Origin: Bradyrhizobium monzae
Lineage (GTDB): Bacteria; Pseudomonadota; Alphaproteobacteria; Rhizobiales; Xanthobacteraceae
Direction: 5' to 3'
Assembly: GCF_021458635.1 (NCBI RefSeq)
Contig: NZ_JAIRDQ010000008.1
Span: 248,001-312,000, forward strand
Length of the DNA: 64,000 bases
The position numbers and the translations under genes are program-made. Positions 52,855-61,632 of this stretch are shown here, in pieces. Position 1 is the stretch's first letter. Each line of letters starts with the position of its first letter. The notes below the pieces were generated by a model. The model saw only the letters and a list, made by a program, of their open reading frames with translations, searched no databases and was not told the origin of the DNA.

Positions 52855-54063
52855 GTGTCCGTCGGAATGGCAGCCCCCCACGCGCCCTATGCCTGCGACC
52901 CCGATCGCAGCCGCGGCCGCCTGGTCCCAGAGCCGCCGAGCCGGACCCGGAGCCCGTTCCGGCGCGATTGCGACCGGGTGATCCATTCGACCGCGTTCCG
53001 CCGCCTCAAGTACAAGACCCAGGTGTTCGTGTTCCACGAGGGGGATCACTACCGCACCCGGCTGACCCATTCGCTGGAGGTGGCGCAGATCGCCCGCGCG
53101 CTGGCGCGCCAGCTTGGGCTCGACGAGGACCTCACGGAAACCCTGGCGCTCGCCCACGATCTCGGCCATCCGCCGTTCGGCCATGCCGGCGAGCGGGCGC
53201 TGGATGCCTGCCTGAAGGATTTCGGCGGCTTCGACCATAACGCCCAGGCGCTCCGCGTCGTCGGCTCTCTGGAGCACCGGTATCCCGAGTTCGACGGGCT
53301 GAACCTGACCTGGGAGTCGCTCGAGGGCATCGTCAAGCACAACGGCCCGCTGACTGACCGCAGCGGTGCGCCGGTCGGGCGCTACCGCGAGCACGGCATT
53401 CCCGTTGGCATCGCCGACTATATCAAGACCTACGACCTCGAACTCTGGAGCTTCGCCTCGCTGGAAGCGCAGGTCGCCGCGATCGCCGACGACATCGCCT
53501 ACGATGCCCACGATATCGACGACGGTCTGCGCGCAGGCCTGTTCCACCTCGACGATCTCAACGTGATGCCGCTCACCGCGGAGATCATCGCCGCGACCTC
53601 GGCGCATTATCCCGATCTCGAAGACGTCAGGCGCGGGGCTGAGCTGGTGCGCGAATTGATCTCGCATTTGATCGGGGCGGTGTTCGCGGAGGCGCAGAAG
53701 AATATCGCAGCGGTCAGCCCGCGATCGGCCCAGGACGTGCGCCGGCAGAGCTGGGCGCTGATCGCGTTCCCCGCTGAGGTCGCCGAGGAGGAGGCCGCCA
53801 TCAAGCGCTTTCTCTACCAGCATATGTATCGCCACAAGCGGGTGATGCGGGTGATGGCGGAGGCGGAACAGATCCTGTTCGACTTGTTCGCAAAATACCT
53901 GGCATCGCCGGCCGACCTGCCGCCGGAATGGCTGGCCGGGGCGGAGGCGGACGACGAGGGCGACCGGGCCCGCCGGATTGGCAATTTCATTGCCGGAATG
54001 ACCGACCGTTTCGCCCTGACCGAGCACCAACGGCTCTTTGACTCGACCCCGGATTTGCGTTAG
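52855..54063 (+). CDS. dgt: dGTP triphosphohydrolase-like protein
   Basis: 402 residues from GTG. An ATG four codons later is possible. HD-domain ligands are visible in HYRTRLTHSLEVAQIARAL, LAHDLGHPPFGHAGE and the conserved IADDIAYDAHDIDD. FRRDCDRVIHSTAFRRLKYKTQVF is the substrate-binding N-terminus. The enzyme splits dNTPs to nucleosides and triphosphate. The type 2 Dgt-like proteins of alphaproteobacteria can require dNTP activation. argS follows 9 bases after the stop, so the genes are likely cotranscribed. Confidence 0.95.
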   Translation: MSVGMAAPHAPYACDPDRSRGRLVPEPPSRTRSPFRRDCDRVIHSTAFRRLKYKTQVFVFHEGDHYRTRLTHSLEVAQIARALARQLGLDEDLTETLALAHDLGHPPFGHAGERALDACLKDFGGFDHNAQALRVVGSLEHRYPEFDGLNLTWESLEGIVKHNGPLTDRSGAPVGRYREHGIPVGIADYIKTYDLELWSFASLEAQVAAIADDIAYDAHDIDDGLRAGLFHLDDLNVMPLTAEIIAATSAHYPDLEDVRRGAELVRELISHLIGAVFAEAQKNIAAVSPRSAQDVRRQSWALIAFPAEVAEEEAAIKRFLYQHMYRHKRVMRVMAEAEQILFDLFAKYLASPADLPPEWLAGAEADDEGDRARRIGNFIAGMTDRFALTEHQRLFDSTPDLR

Positions 54064-54072
54064 GCGGCGCCC

Positions 54073-55863
54073 ATGCCCGACACATCCTCAGCACCGCATT
54101 TGTTCGCCGACGTGCTCGCGCGCGTGCACGCCGTCTGCCGCGCGCTCGCGGCAGAAGCCAACTGGCCCGAGGGCATCGATTTTTCGCGCGTAGTGGTCGA
54201 GCCGCCGCGCGACGCCTCCCATGGCGACATGGCGACCAACGCTGCCATGGTGCTTGCGAAAGAGGCAAAGGCAAAGCCCCGTGACCTCGCCGAGCAGATC
54301 GCCGGTCGGCTTCGCGCCGATGCGCTGATTGCCAAGGTCGACGTTGCCGGTCCCGGCTTCATCAATCTGACGCTCAAGCCCGCCGCCTGGGCCGAGGCGC
54401 TGCGGACGGTGCTGCGCGAGGGCGCCGATTACGGCCGCGTCCGCGGCGGATCCAAGGTCAATGTCGAATACGTTTCGGCCAATCCGACCGGACCGATGCA
54501 TGTCGGCCATTGCCGCGGCGCCGTGTTCGGTGACGCGCTGGCGAGCCTGCTCCAGTTCGGCGGCTACGATGTCACCCGCGAATATTACATCAACGATGCC
54601 GGCGCGCAGGTCGACGTGCTCGCGCGTTCTGCGTTCCTCAGATACCGCGAGGCGCTCGGCGAGAACATCGGCGCCATTCCGGAAGGCCTCTATCCCGGCG
54701 ACTATCTGAAGCCTGTCGGCGCGGCGCTGGCGAAGGAGCATGGCGACAAGCTGCTCGCGATGAGCGAAGCCGAGTGGCTGCCGACGGTGCGGGCCAAGGC
54801 GATCGCGATGATGATGGACGAGATCAAGGACGATCTCGCCGCGCTCAACATCCGCCATGACGTGTTCTTCTCGGAGCGCTCGCTGATCGAGACCGGCAAC
54901 AACAAGGTGGCCGAGACCATTTCGTTCCTGCAGGCCAAGGGCGACATCTATGAAGGCCGCCTGCCGCCGCCGAAGGGCGCGCCGGTCGAGGACTGGGAAG
55001 ACCGCGAGCAGCTGTTGTTCAAGGCGACCGCCTATGGCGACGACGTCGATCGTCCGCTGATCAAGTCGGACAATTCCTACACCTACTTCGCCTCCGACAT
55101 CGCCTACCACAAGAACAAGTTCGACCGTGGTTTTGCGGAGATGATCGACGTCTGGGGCGCCGATCATGGCGGCTACATCAAGCGCATGCAGGCGGCGGTG
55201 AAGGCGACGACCTCCGGCAAGGGCGCGCTCGACGTCAAGATCGTCCAGCTCGTGAAGTTGCTGCGCAATGGCGAGCCGGTGAAAATGTCCAAGCGGAGCG
55301 GGGACTTCGTCACCCTGCGTGAGGTGGTGGATGAAGTCGGCCAGGATGCCGTCCGCTTCATGATGCTCTACCGCAAGAACGATGCGGTGCTCGACTTCGA
55401 CCTCGCCAAGGTCATGGAACAGTCGCGCGACAACCCGGTGTTCTACGTCCAGTACGGCCACGCCCGCGGTCACTCGATCTTCCGCAACGCGCGGGTGGAG
55501 GTGTTCCCGGAACTCCCCGAGGATGCGGACAAGCGGATCGCCTGGCTCAGTGAGTCGGCCGTGGAGCGGCTGTCGGATCCCGTTGAGCTCGACCTTCTCA
55601 AGCGCCTCGCAATTTATCCGAGGATGCTGGAAGCGGCAGCTGGCGCCCACGAGCCGCACCGTATTGCCTTTTATCTCTATGACTTAGCGAGCGAATTTCA
55701 CGCACTTTGGACGAGGGGGCGCGATTTGCCCTATTTACGCTTCATTATCAATAATGATGCAGATCTAACGAAGGCGCGACTGGCCATGGTCCAGGGCGTC
55801 GTCTCTGTCCTGGCATCGGGCCTCGCCATCCTCGGCGTCCATGCTCCGGACGAGATGCGGTAG
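54073..55863 (+). CDS. argS: arginyl-tRNA synthetase
   Basis: 596 residues, class Ia. The HIGH motif appears as HVGH in NPTGPMHVGHCRGA (about 136-149). KMSKR is at 404-408, and the C-terminal anticodon domain has IAFYLYDLASEFHALW. An N-terminal Add-1 domain (about 1-115) is recognisable. It charges tRNA-Arg. It lies between dgt and the SPOR protein gene, an arrangement conserved in Bradyrhizobium. Confidence 0.98.
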   Translation: MPDTSSAPHLFADVLARVHAVCRALAAEANWPEGIDFSRVVVEPPRDASHGDMATNAAMVLAKEAKAKPRDLAEQIAGRLRADALIAKVDVAGPGFINLTLKPAAWAEALRTVLREGADYGRVRGGSKVNVEYVSANPTGPMHVGHCRGAVFGDALASLLQFGGYDVTREYYINDAGAQVDVLARSAFLRYREALGENIGAIPEGLYPGDYLKPVGAALAKEHGDKLLAMSEAEWLPTVRAKAIAMMMDEIKDDLAALNIRHDVFFSERSLIETGNNKVAETISFLQAKGDIYEGRLPPPKGAPVEDWEDREQLLFKATAYGDDVDRPLIKSDNSYTYFASDIAYHKNKFDRGFAEMIDVWGADHGGYIKRMQAAVKATTSGKGALDVKIVQLVKLLRNGEPVKMSKRSGDFVTLREVVDEVGQDAVRFMMLYRKNDAVLDFDLAKVMEQSRDNPVFYVQYGHARGHSIFRNARVEVFPELPEDADKRIAWLSESAVERLSDPVELDLLKRLAIYPRMLEAAAGAHEPHRIAFYLYDLASEFHALWTRGRDLPYLRFIINNDADLTKARLAMVQGVVSVLASGLAILGVHAPDEMR

Positions 55864-56003
55864 TTTGGGGCGAACTACTTAAGGGGAATATCGGGGGTAC
55901 CGGCAGAAGCCGGATCGCTTAGACTTGGTTGAAAGCCTTGTGGGTCGAAAGCCGCGCCTTGGTCGAGGGGCGCGCGGCTTTCCCGAAGGGACGCATCATC
56001 ACG

Positions 56004-57560
56004 ATGGCCGAACGATATCAGCACCGACCGTTTCCTTCCGACGACTCTGGTCGCGGTGGCGATCAGCATGGGAGAGCGGAGACCGATCCCCTGGCCGAGC
56101 TCGCCCGCCTGATCGGGCAGACCGATCCGTTCGCAGCGCAGGGCCGCCCAGGTGCTCCGCCTGCAGCAGCGCAAGCGCCTGCGCAGACTTACCAGGACGA
56201 GGATTATTCGCAGGACGACTATCAGCAGGACTACGCTGAGCAGGCGGCAGCGCCTCAGCCGGGTCCGCCGTCATGGATGCGGCGCGCCAACGTTCAACCG
56301 CAGCCGGCGCCCGAGCCTGACTATCCCGTCGCCGTGAATCCCGTTCATCCGCTGCATCGCTATTCAGCCCAACCGGCTGCGCCGGAGCCTGAGTTTCCGC
56401 AGCCGCAGGCCTATCAGGACCGCACCTACCAGGATGAGCCTCACCAGCATCAGGCCTACCATCGGGAGCAGGAGCAAGCCTACGAGGCGCCTTACGAGCA
56501 GCCCGATCCGGCGCGTTACGATGATGCGCTGTACGGGCGGCTTGAGTCGGGCGAGCAGGATTTTCAGCGTGAGCCGGTCTATCCGGATGATCCTTACGCA
56601 TTCCAGAGCGACTACCCCGAAGCCGATCTTGATGAGCCCAGGAAATCGCGCGGTGGCATGATGACGGTCGCCGCGATCCTCGCGCTGGCCGTGGTCGGAA
56701 CTGGCGCGGCCTTCGCCTACAAGACTTACATCGGCTCGCCCCGCAGCGGCGAACCGCCGATCATCAAGGCCGACAACACGCCGACCAAGATCGTGCCGGC
56801 GCCGTCGGACTCCTCGGCCAAGGTACCCGATCGCATGGCGAGCGGCGACGGCAGCGAGAAGATCGTGCCGCGCGAGGAGGCGCCCGTCGACGTCAACGCC
56901 AAGGCAGCTGGTCCGCGCGTGGTGTTTCCGCCGCTGAATCAGAATGCGAACCCGCCGCCGGTTGCGAGCGTGTCGCCGTCCAACATTCCGCCACCGAGTG
57001 CCGGTCCGGCCCCGAGCAACGGAACGATGCCGAACAGCGCGCCGCGCTCGATCAAGACCGTGGCTGTGAAGGGTGATCAGACCGACAGCGCCGTCCCGCA
57101 AACCGCCGCACAGTCGGCGGCCAGGGCGGCCGCGCCGCCGAAGCCGCCGGTCGCTGCGCCGTCCGCGCCGCGTACGCCGCCGACCTCGGCCAATGCCAGC
57201 GCCAACCAGCCGCTCTCGCTGGCGCCGCAGGCCGGGCCGGCCGAACCGCCGCAGCGTATGGCCGCGACCAATCCGACCCAAATTGCACCCGCGCCCAGTG
57301 GTGGTGGCTTCGTCGTGCAGGTTTCCTCGCAGCAGAGCGAGGATAGCGCCGCCGCGTCGTACCGGGTGCTGCAGAGCAAATATGGCAACGTCCTTGGCGG
57401 CCGCTCGCCGGTCATCAAGCGTGTCGATCTGACCGATAAGGGCAAAGGTATAGTCTACCGTGCCTTCGCCGGACCCTACGGCTCGGCTGACGAGGCGGTG
57501 CAGGCTTGCAACAATCTGAAGTCGGCCGGCCTGCCGTCCTGCTTCGTCCAGAGGAATTAG
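56004..57560 (+). CDS. SPOR domain-containing membrane protein
   Basis: 518 residues. A very Gln/Pro/Tyr-rich cytoplasmic part (about 50-210) with many EDY, YQDE and QAYE repeats leads to one membrane helix (about 217-238, MTVAAILALAVVGTGAAFAYK), a Pro/Ala-rich periplasmic linker and a C-terminal SPOR domain (about 433-518, GGGFVVQVSSQQSEDSAAASYRVL). SPOR domains bind denuded glycan at division sites. A 25-codon upstream extension is open. The AAGGGA site is rather far from the chosen ATG. Confidence 0.9.
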   Translation: MAERYQHRPFPSDDSGRGGDQHGRAETDPLAELARLIGQTDPFAAQGRPGAPPAAAQAPAQTYQDEDYSQDDYQQDYAEQAAAPQPGPPSWMRRANVQPQPAPEPDYPVAVNPVHPLHRYSAQPAAPEPEFPQPQAYQDRTYQDEPHQHQAYHREQEQAYEAPYEQPDPARYDDALYGRLESGEQDFQREPVYPDDPYAFQSDYPEADLDEPRKSRGGMMTVAAILALAVVGTGAAFAYKTYIGSPRSGEPPIIKADNTPTKIVPAPSDSSAKVPDRMASGDGSEKIVPREEAPVDVNAKAAGPRVVFPPLNQNANPPPVASVSPSNIPPPSAGPAPSNGTMPNSAPRSIKTVAVKGDQTDSAVPQTAAQSAARAAAPPKPPVAAPSAPRTPPTSANASANQPLSLAPQAGPAEPPQRMAATNPTQIAPAPSGGGFVVQVSSQQSEDSAAASYRVLQSKYGNVLGGRSPVIKRVDLTDKGKGIVYRAFAGPYGSADEAVQACNNLKSAGLPSCFVQRN

Positions 57561-57605
57561 CGGCCGTTTCCTTGACCCCCTCCCGGGGCAGGGTTAATCG
57601 GCCCT

Positions 57606-58055
57606 ATGAGCACGTGGGCCTTCAATACCGGCGTATCCGGAACGAAATCGACCGCGGCCGAGCGGGCATTTCGTCATGTGGAATGCCCATGGGACTTCAT
57701 TCCGTTCAGGCCCGGCATGCAGATTTGGACCCAAGCCACGGCTCCGGTTAGAGAATCGGCGTCGCTGCATCTCATTGCGGACGATCTCGACGGTCTCAGC
57801 ATTCCCGTGGATGGCGCCGCCGACCTCGCCCATCCGGTGACGACTTCTGCGACAATGATTACTCAGGTGATTCGTAGCGCCGTCGGGTTCCAGGGTTTGT
57901 TAATGAGTGATGACGTGTCGATGATGAACGCGCTGGCGGGAGGCATTGCCGAGCAGGCTCGCCCCATGTTGGTGGCCGGTTGCAACACGCTTCACAGCAA
58001 CGACAATGCGAAATTGGGACCATCGATCGCACGGGCAAATACGGCAGCCGCATGA
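57606..58055 (+). pseudogene. nagZ: gutted nagZ (beta-N-acetylhexosaminidase) remnant
   Basis: The open frame of 149 codons matches both ends of NagZ and lacks the middle. The start, MSTWAFNTGVSGTKSTAAERAF and PWDFIPFRP, matches the first 35 residues of the family. After a degraded join, HLIADDLDGLSIPVD matches the segment just upstream of the active site. ATTSATM-like TTSATMITQVIRSAVGFQGLL and MSDDVSMMNALAGG match the C-terminal part. The KH(F/I)PGHG catalytic region and about 190 residues are missing. It lies in the usual place for nagZ between the SPOR gene and scpA, so this is decay in situ. It overlaps scpA by 4 bases. Confidence 0.85.
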
Positions 58056-58891
58056 CCGCAGAAATCCTATCGTTCGAAACCGGGCGGCCCGCAGAGCTAG
58101 CCGAGGATGAACCGGCGCTGGTCGTCGATGTCGAGGGCTATGAAGGTCCGCTCGACCTGTTGCTCGCACTTGCGCGGAACCAGAAGGTCGATCTCGCCAA
58201 GATCTCGATCCTGGCGCTGGCCGACCAGTACCTTCACTTCATCGAAGCCGCGCGAAAGATCCGGCTGGAGCTTGCCGCCGACTATCTCGTCATGGCCGCC
58301 TGGCTCGCCTTCCTGAAGTCGCGCCTGCTGCTGCCGGAGCCGCCGAGTGCGGAAGGTCCGAGCGCCGAGGAAATGGCAACTGCGCTCGCCAACCGTCTGC
58401 GCCGCCTGGAAGCCATCCGCGAAGCCGCCAACCGGCTGATGAACCGGCAGCAATTGCTGCGCGACATTTTTCCGCGCGGCGAGCCCGAGCAGATCGCCGA
58501 GATCCGGCATCCGAAATACACCGCGACGCTGTACGACCTGCTCACGGCCTATGCCTCACAGCGTCAGTCGCGCGTGCTGGCGAGCGTGCATTTGGCGAAG
58601 CGCACGGTGTGGTCGCTCGCCGAGGCGCGCGCCACGCTGGAGCGGCTGGTCGGCAGCATCTCCGAGCAGGACGATTGGGGCGTGCTGGACGATTTCCTGG
58701 TCCGTCACGTCGCTGATCCGACGCAGCGCGCGACGGTGTTCGCCTCGAGCTTCGCCGCCGCGCTCGAGCTGGTGCGTGAAGGTCAGCTCGAGCTGAACCA
58801 GAAAGAGGCGTTTGCGCCCATCTATTTCCGGAAGGGGCGCCCGAAGCCGGCCGTGGACGCAGCTCCTGCGCCCGATGCGCCGGTCGGTTAA
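58052..58891 (+). CDS. scpA: segregation and condensation protein A
   Basis: 279 residues, ATG overlapping the previous stop (ATGA). The kleisin subunit of the Smc-ScpAB complex. The N-terminal YEGPLDLLLALARNQKVDLAKISI and ADYLVMAAWLAFLKSRLLLP helices bind the Smc head, and a C-terminal winged helix begins about residue 220. The preceding nagZ remnant still supplies the coupled start. A 24-codon upstream extension is possible but unneeded. Confidence 0.96.
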   Translation: MTAEILSFETGRPAELAEDEPALVVDVEGYEGPLDLLLALARNQKVDLAKISILALADQYLHFIEAARKIRLELAADYLVMAAWLAFLKSRLLLPEPPSAEGPSAEEMATALANRLRRLEAIREAANRLMNRQQLLRDIFPRGEPEQIAEIRHPKYTATLYDLLTAYASQRQSRVLASVHLAKRTVWSLAEARATLERLVGSISEQDDWGVLDDFLVRHVADPTQRATVFASSFAAALELVREGQLELNQKEAFAPIYFRKGRPKPAVDAAPAPDAPVG

Positions 58892-58912
58892 GTGCAAGAA
58901 GGAGAAGCTGCC

Positions 58913-59656
58913 ATGGCAAGCCTGGCTGAAGTGCGGGTAGAAGAGGCCGAGCCGATGGAGAACGAGTCCCAGGCACGTCCCGAAGAATTGCGGCTGCTGG
59001 AAGCGCTGCTGTTCGCTTCGAATGAACCGCTGGATACGGCGACGCTGGCCAAGCGCATGCCCGAGGGCGTCGACGTCAAGGCTGCGCTCGAGCAGCTCCA
59101 GGCCGACTACGCCCTGCGCGGCGTCAACCTGGTGCGGGTCGCCAACAAATGGACGTTCCGCACCGCCGGCGATCTCGCCTGGCTGATGACCCGCGAGAGC
59201 ACCGAGACCCGCCGCCTGTCGCGTGCGGCGATCGAGGTGCTGGCGATCATCGCCTATCACCAGCCGGTGACGCGCGCCGAGATCGAAGAGATCCGCGGCG
59301 TCGTCACCTCCAAGGGCACGCTCGACGTGCTGCTGGAGACCGGCTGGATCAAGCCGCGTGGCCGTCGCAAGACGCCCGGTCGTCCGCTGACCTTCGGAAC
59401 CACCGAGGATTTCCTGTCGCAGTTCACCCTGGAACAGCTCGGCGATCTGCCGGGTCTGGAAGAGTTGAAGGGCACGGGCCTGCTGGATTCGCGGCTGCCG
59501 ACCGGTTTCAGCGTTCCAACGCCGTCGGATGATCCTCAGCTGCGCGAGGACGAGGACCCCCTGGAACCGGGCGAGGACCTCGATCTGGCCTTGGCGCCTG
59601 CGGTCGAGCCCGAGACGCCGCCGGAAGGCGGCAATGAAGGTGGCGAGGAAGGCTGA
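58913..59656 (+). CDS. scpB: segregation and condensation protein B
   Basis: 247 residues, AAGGAG site 8 bases upstream. Tandem winged helices carry LLEALLFASNEPLDTATLAKRMP, SRAAIEVLAIIAYHQPVTRAEIEEIRG and WIKPRGRRKTPGRPLTFGTTEDF, all ScpB signatures. A long acidic tail (about 200-247, rich in Asp/Glu/Pro) is typical of alphaproteobacteria. It works with ScpA and Smc in chromosome segregation. Confidence 0.96.
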   Translation: MASLAEVRVEEAEPMENESQARPEELRLLEALLFASNEPLDTATLAKRMPEGVDVKAALEQLQADYALRGVNLVRVANKWTFRTAGDLAWLMTRESTETRRLSRAAIEVLAIIAYHQPVTRAEIEEIRGVVTSKGTLDVLLETGWIKPRGRRKTPGRPLTFGTTEDFLSQFTLEQLGDLPGLEELKGTGLLDSRLPTGFSVPTPSDDPQLREDEDPLEPGEDLDLALAPAVEPETPPEGGNEGGEEG

Positions 59657-59824
59657 TATTTCCGCCTTTTATCGGCCCCCTGCGACCAGTTAACACTAGG
59701 CAAGATTACGTAGCGCCAACAGCGAATTGGCGCTGCCTTGGTCCTTGTTTTTGATGCCTGCGAAGCCTAGGTTTCGGTGAAGATCGGCCGGGGTCCCGGC
59801 GATGCGCGTTTGGAGGGTTGCAGG

Positions 59825-60061
59825 ATGGGTTCTCTTAGCATTTGGCACTGGATCTTGGTGATCGCAGTGGTCCTGCTGCTGTTCGGCCGCGGCAAGATTT
59901 CGGATCTGATGGGCGACGTGGCGCAGGGCATCAAGGCCTTCAAGAAGGGCATGCAGGACGACGACAAGGTCGCTGACAAGCCCGCCGAGCCGTCCAAGTC
60001 CATCGAGCACAACGCGGCGCCGACTGCGGCGCGATCCGACGTCGGCAGCAAGGCCGTCTGA
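59825..60061 (+). CDS. tatA: twin-arginine translocase subunit TatA
   Basis: 78 residues. TM helix at about 5-21 (IWHWILVIAVVLLLFGRGK), the FGRGK hinge, an amphipathic helix (LMGDVAQGIKAFKKGM) and a polar tail. A GCAGG site precedes the ATG. It oligomerises to form the folded-protein pore of the Tat system with TatB and TatC, which follow. Confidence 0.96.
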   Translation: MGSLSIWHWILVIAVVLLLFGRGKISDLMGDVAQGIKAFKKGMQDDDKVADKPAEPSKSIEHNAAPTAARSDVGSKAV

Positions 60062-60149
60062 GCCAGGAGCACGCGAGACACGGGTAGCGGCCCCGATCCT
60101 GCGCGTGAGGGATTGGGCCGATCGTGGCTTCGCGTGAACGGAAGACGTC

Positions 60150-60686
60150 ATGTTCGACATCGGGTGGAGTGAGCTGGTTCTGATCGGGGTCGTGGCCCTG
60201 GTCGCCATTGGCCCGAAAGAGCTGCCGGGCGTGCTGCGCATGGTTGGCCAATGGATGGGCAAGGCCCGCAAGATGGCCGCCGAATTCCAGGGCCAGTTCC
60301 AGGAAGCGATGCGCGAGGCCGAGATGGCCGACCTCAAGAAGAGCTTCGACGAGGTCAAGGAAGCGGCCTCCGGCTTCACCGGCGGCGGTCTGATGACCTC
60401 GCTGCAGAAGGACGTCAGCGACGCGTTGCGCGTCGACGCGCTCGACAAGCCGGCTGAGACCACCGCGACTACTGCCGTCGAAGCGCCGGCGATTTCAAGT
60501 GAAACGCCGGCGACGCCAACGACACCTGAAGCGCCGACGCCGGAGACCTTTGTGGAGGCTGAGGCACATGCGGCCGTGAACGAGCCGCTCGCCATCAACC
60601 GTGAGGTCGAGCCGACACGGGTTGCGCAGGACACTGTTACTCAAGATACCGCGCGCGAAGCGACCAAGGACGCCAAAGCGTCATGA
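60150..60686 (+). CDS. tatB: twin-arginine translocase subunit TatB
   Basis: 178 residues. MFDIGWSELVLIGVVALVAIG is the conserved N-terminal helix, ending in GPKELP, followed by the amphipathic MGKARKMAAEFQGQFQEAMREAE. A long Ala/Thr/Glu-rich C-terminal tail (about 90-178) is usual in alphaproteobacteria. It binds signal peptides together with TatC. Its stop overlaps the tatC start by 4 bases. Confidence 0.96.
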   Translation: MFDIGWSELVLIGVVALVAIGPKELPGVLRMVGQWMGKARKMAAEFQGQFQEAMREAEMADLKKSFDEVKEAASGFTGGGLMTSLQKDVSDALRVDALDKPAETTATTAVEAPAISSETPATPTTPEAPTPETFVEAEAHAAVNEPLAINREVEPTRVAQDTVTQDTAREATKDAKAS

Positions 60687-61495
60687 GCGACGCCGATATC
60701 GAGGCCAGCAAGGCCCCGCTGATGGACCATCTGATCGAGCTGCGGTCGCGGCTGATCAAGGCGCTGCTCGGATTCGGCGTGGCCTTCATCTTCTGCTTCT
60801 TCTTCGCCAAGCAGATCTACAACGTGCTGGTCTGGCCGTTCGTGTGGGTCGCTGGCGCCGAGAATTCGAAATTCATCTACACGGCGCTGCTCGAATATTT
60901 CATCACCCAGCTCAAGCTCGCGCTGTTCGGCGCCGGCTTCATCTCGTTCCCGATCGTGGCGACGCAGATCTACAAGTTCGTCGCGCCCGGCCTCTACAAG
61001 CACGAGAAGCAGGCCTTCCTGCCGTATCTGGTCGCGACCCCGTTCTTCTTCGTGCTGGGCGCGGCGCTGGTCTATTTCGTCGTGCTGCCGATGCTGGTCC
61101 GGTTCTCGCTCGGCATGCAGCAGATGGGAGGCGACGAGACCGCGCAGATCCAGCTTTTGCCCAAGGTCGGCGAATATCTCTCGCTGATGATGTCGCTGAT
61201 CTTCGCCTTCGGCATCGCCTTCCAGCTTCCGGTCATCCTGACCCTGCTGGGACGGATCGGCATCATCACGTCAAAGATGCTGCGCGAGAAGCGCCGCTAT
61301 TTCATCGTGCTGGCTTTCATCATCGCGGCTGTCCTGACGCCGCCCGACATCCTCAGCCAGTGCTCGCTCGCGATTCCCCTGCTTGCGCTCTACGAGGGCT
61401 CGATCATCGCGGTCTCGATGGTGGAGAAGAAGGCGGCGGCCTCGAAGGCTGCCACGGGCACCGACGTGTCGACGCCGGCCAATCCGGCGGAGTAG
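60683..61495 (+). CDS. tatC: twin-arginine translocase subunit TatC
   Basis: 270 residues, six membrane segments. The start MSDADIEASKAPLMDHLIELRSRLIKA carries the TatC signature LMDHLIELR, and FAFGIAFQLPVILTLLGRIG contains the conserved Phe/Gln of the family. The protein recognises the twin-arginine signal. Coupled to tatB by ATGA. A palindromic repeat follows 40 bases downstream. Confidence 0.97.
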   Translation: MSDADIEASKAPLMDHLIELRSRLIKALLGFGVAFIFCFFFAKQIYNVLVWPFVWVAGAENSKFIYTALLEYFITQLKLALFGAGFISFPIVATQIYKFVAPGLYKHEKQAFLPYLVATPFFFVLGAALVYFVVLPMLVRFSLGMQQMGGDETAQIQLLPKVGEYLSLMMSLIFAFGIAFQLPVILTLLGRIGIITSKMLREKRRYFIVLAFIIAAVLTPPDILSQCSLAIPLLALYEGSIIAVSMVEKKAAASKAATGTDVSTPANPAE

Positions 61496-61535
61496 GCCAC
61501 TTTCGCTCTATCATGCCGCTTTACAGCCGATGATT

Positions 61536-61621
61536 CGTCATGCCCGGGCTTGACCCGGGCATCCACGACTTGGTCTAAGGCGGCAGACACGTGGATGGCC
61601 GGGATAAACCCGGCCATGACG
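61536..61621. repeat. interspersed palindromic repeat, family A copy 2
   Basis: CGTCATGCCCGGGCTTGACC and AAACCCGGCCATGACG, with ATCCACGA/CGTGGAT inside, match the copy at 18785-18870 closely. It ends 11 bases before the serS start codon and so lies in its leader. Confidence 0.9.
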
Positions 61622-61632
61622 GGAAAACAGCC

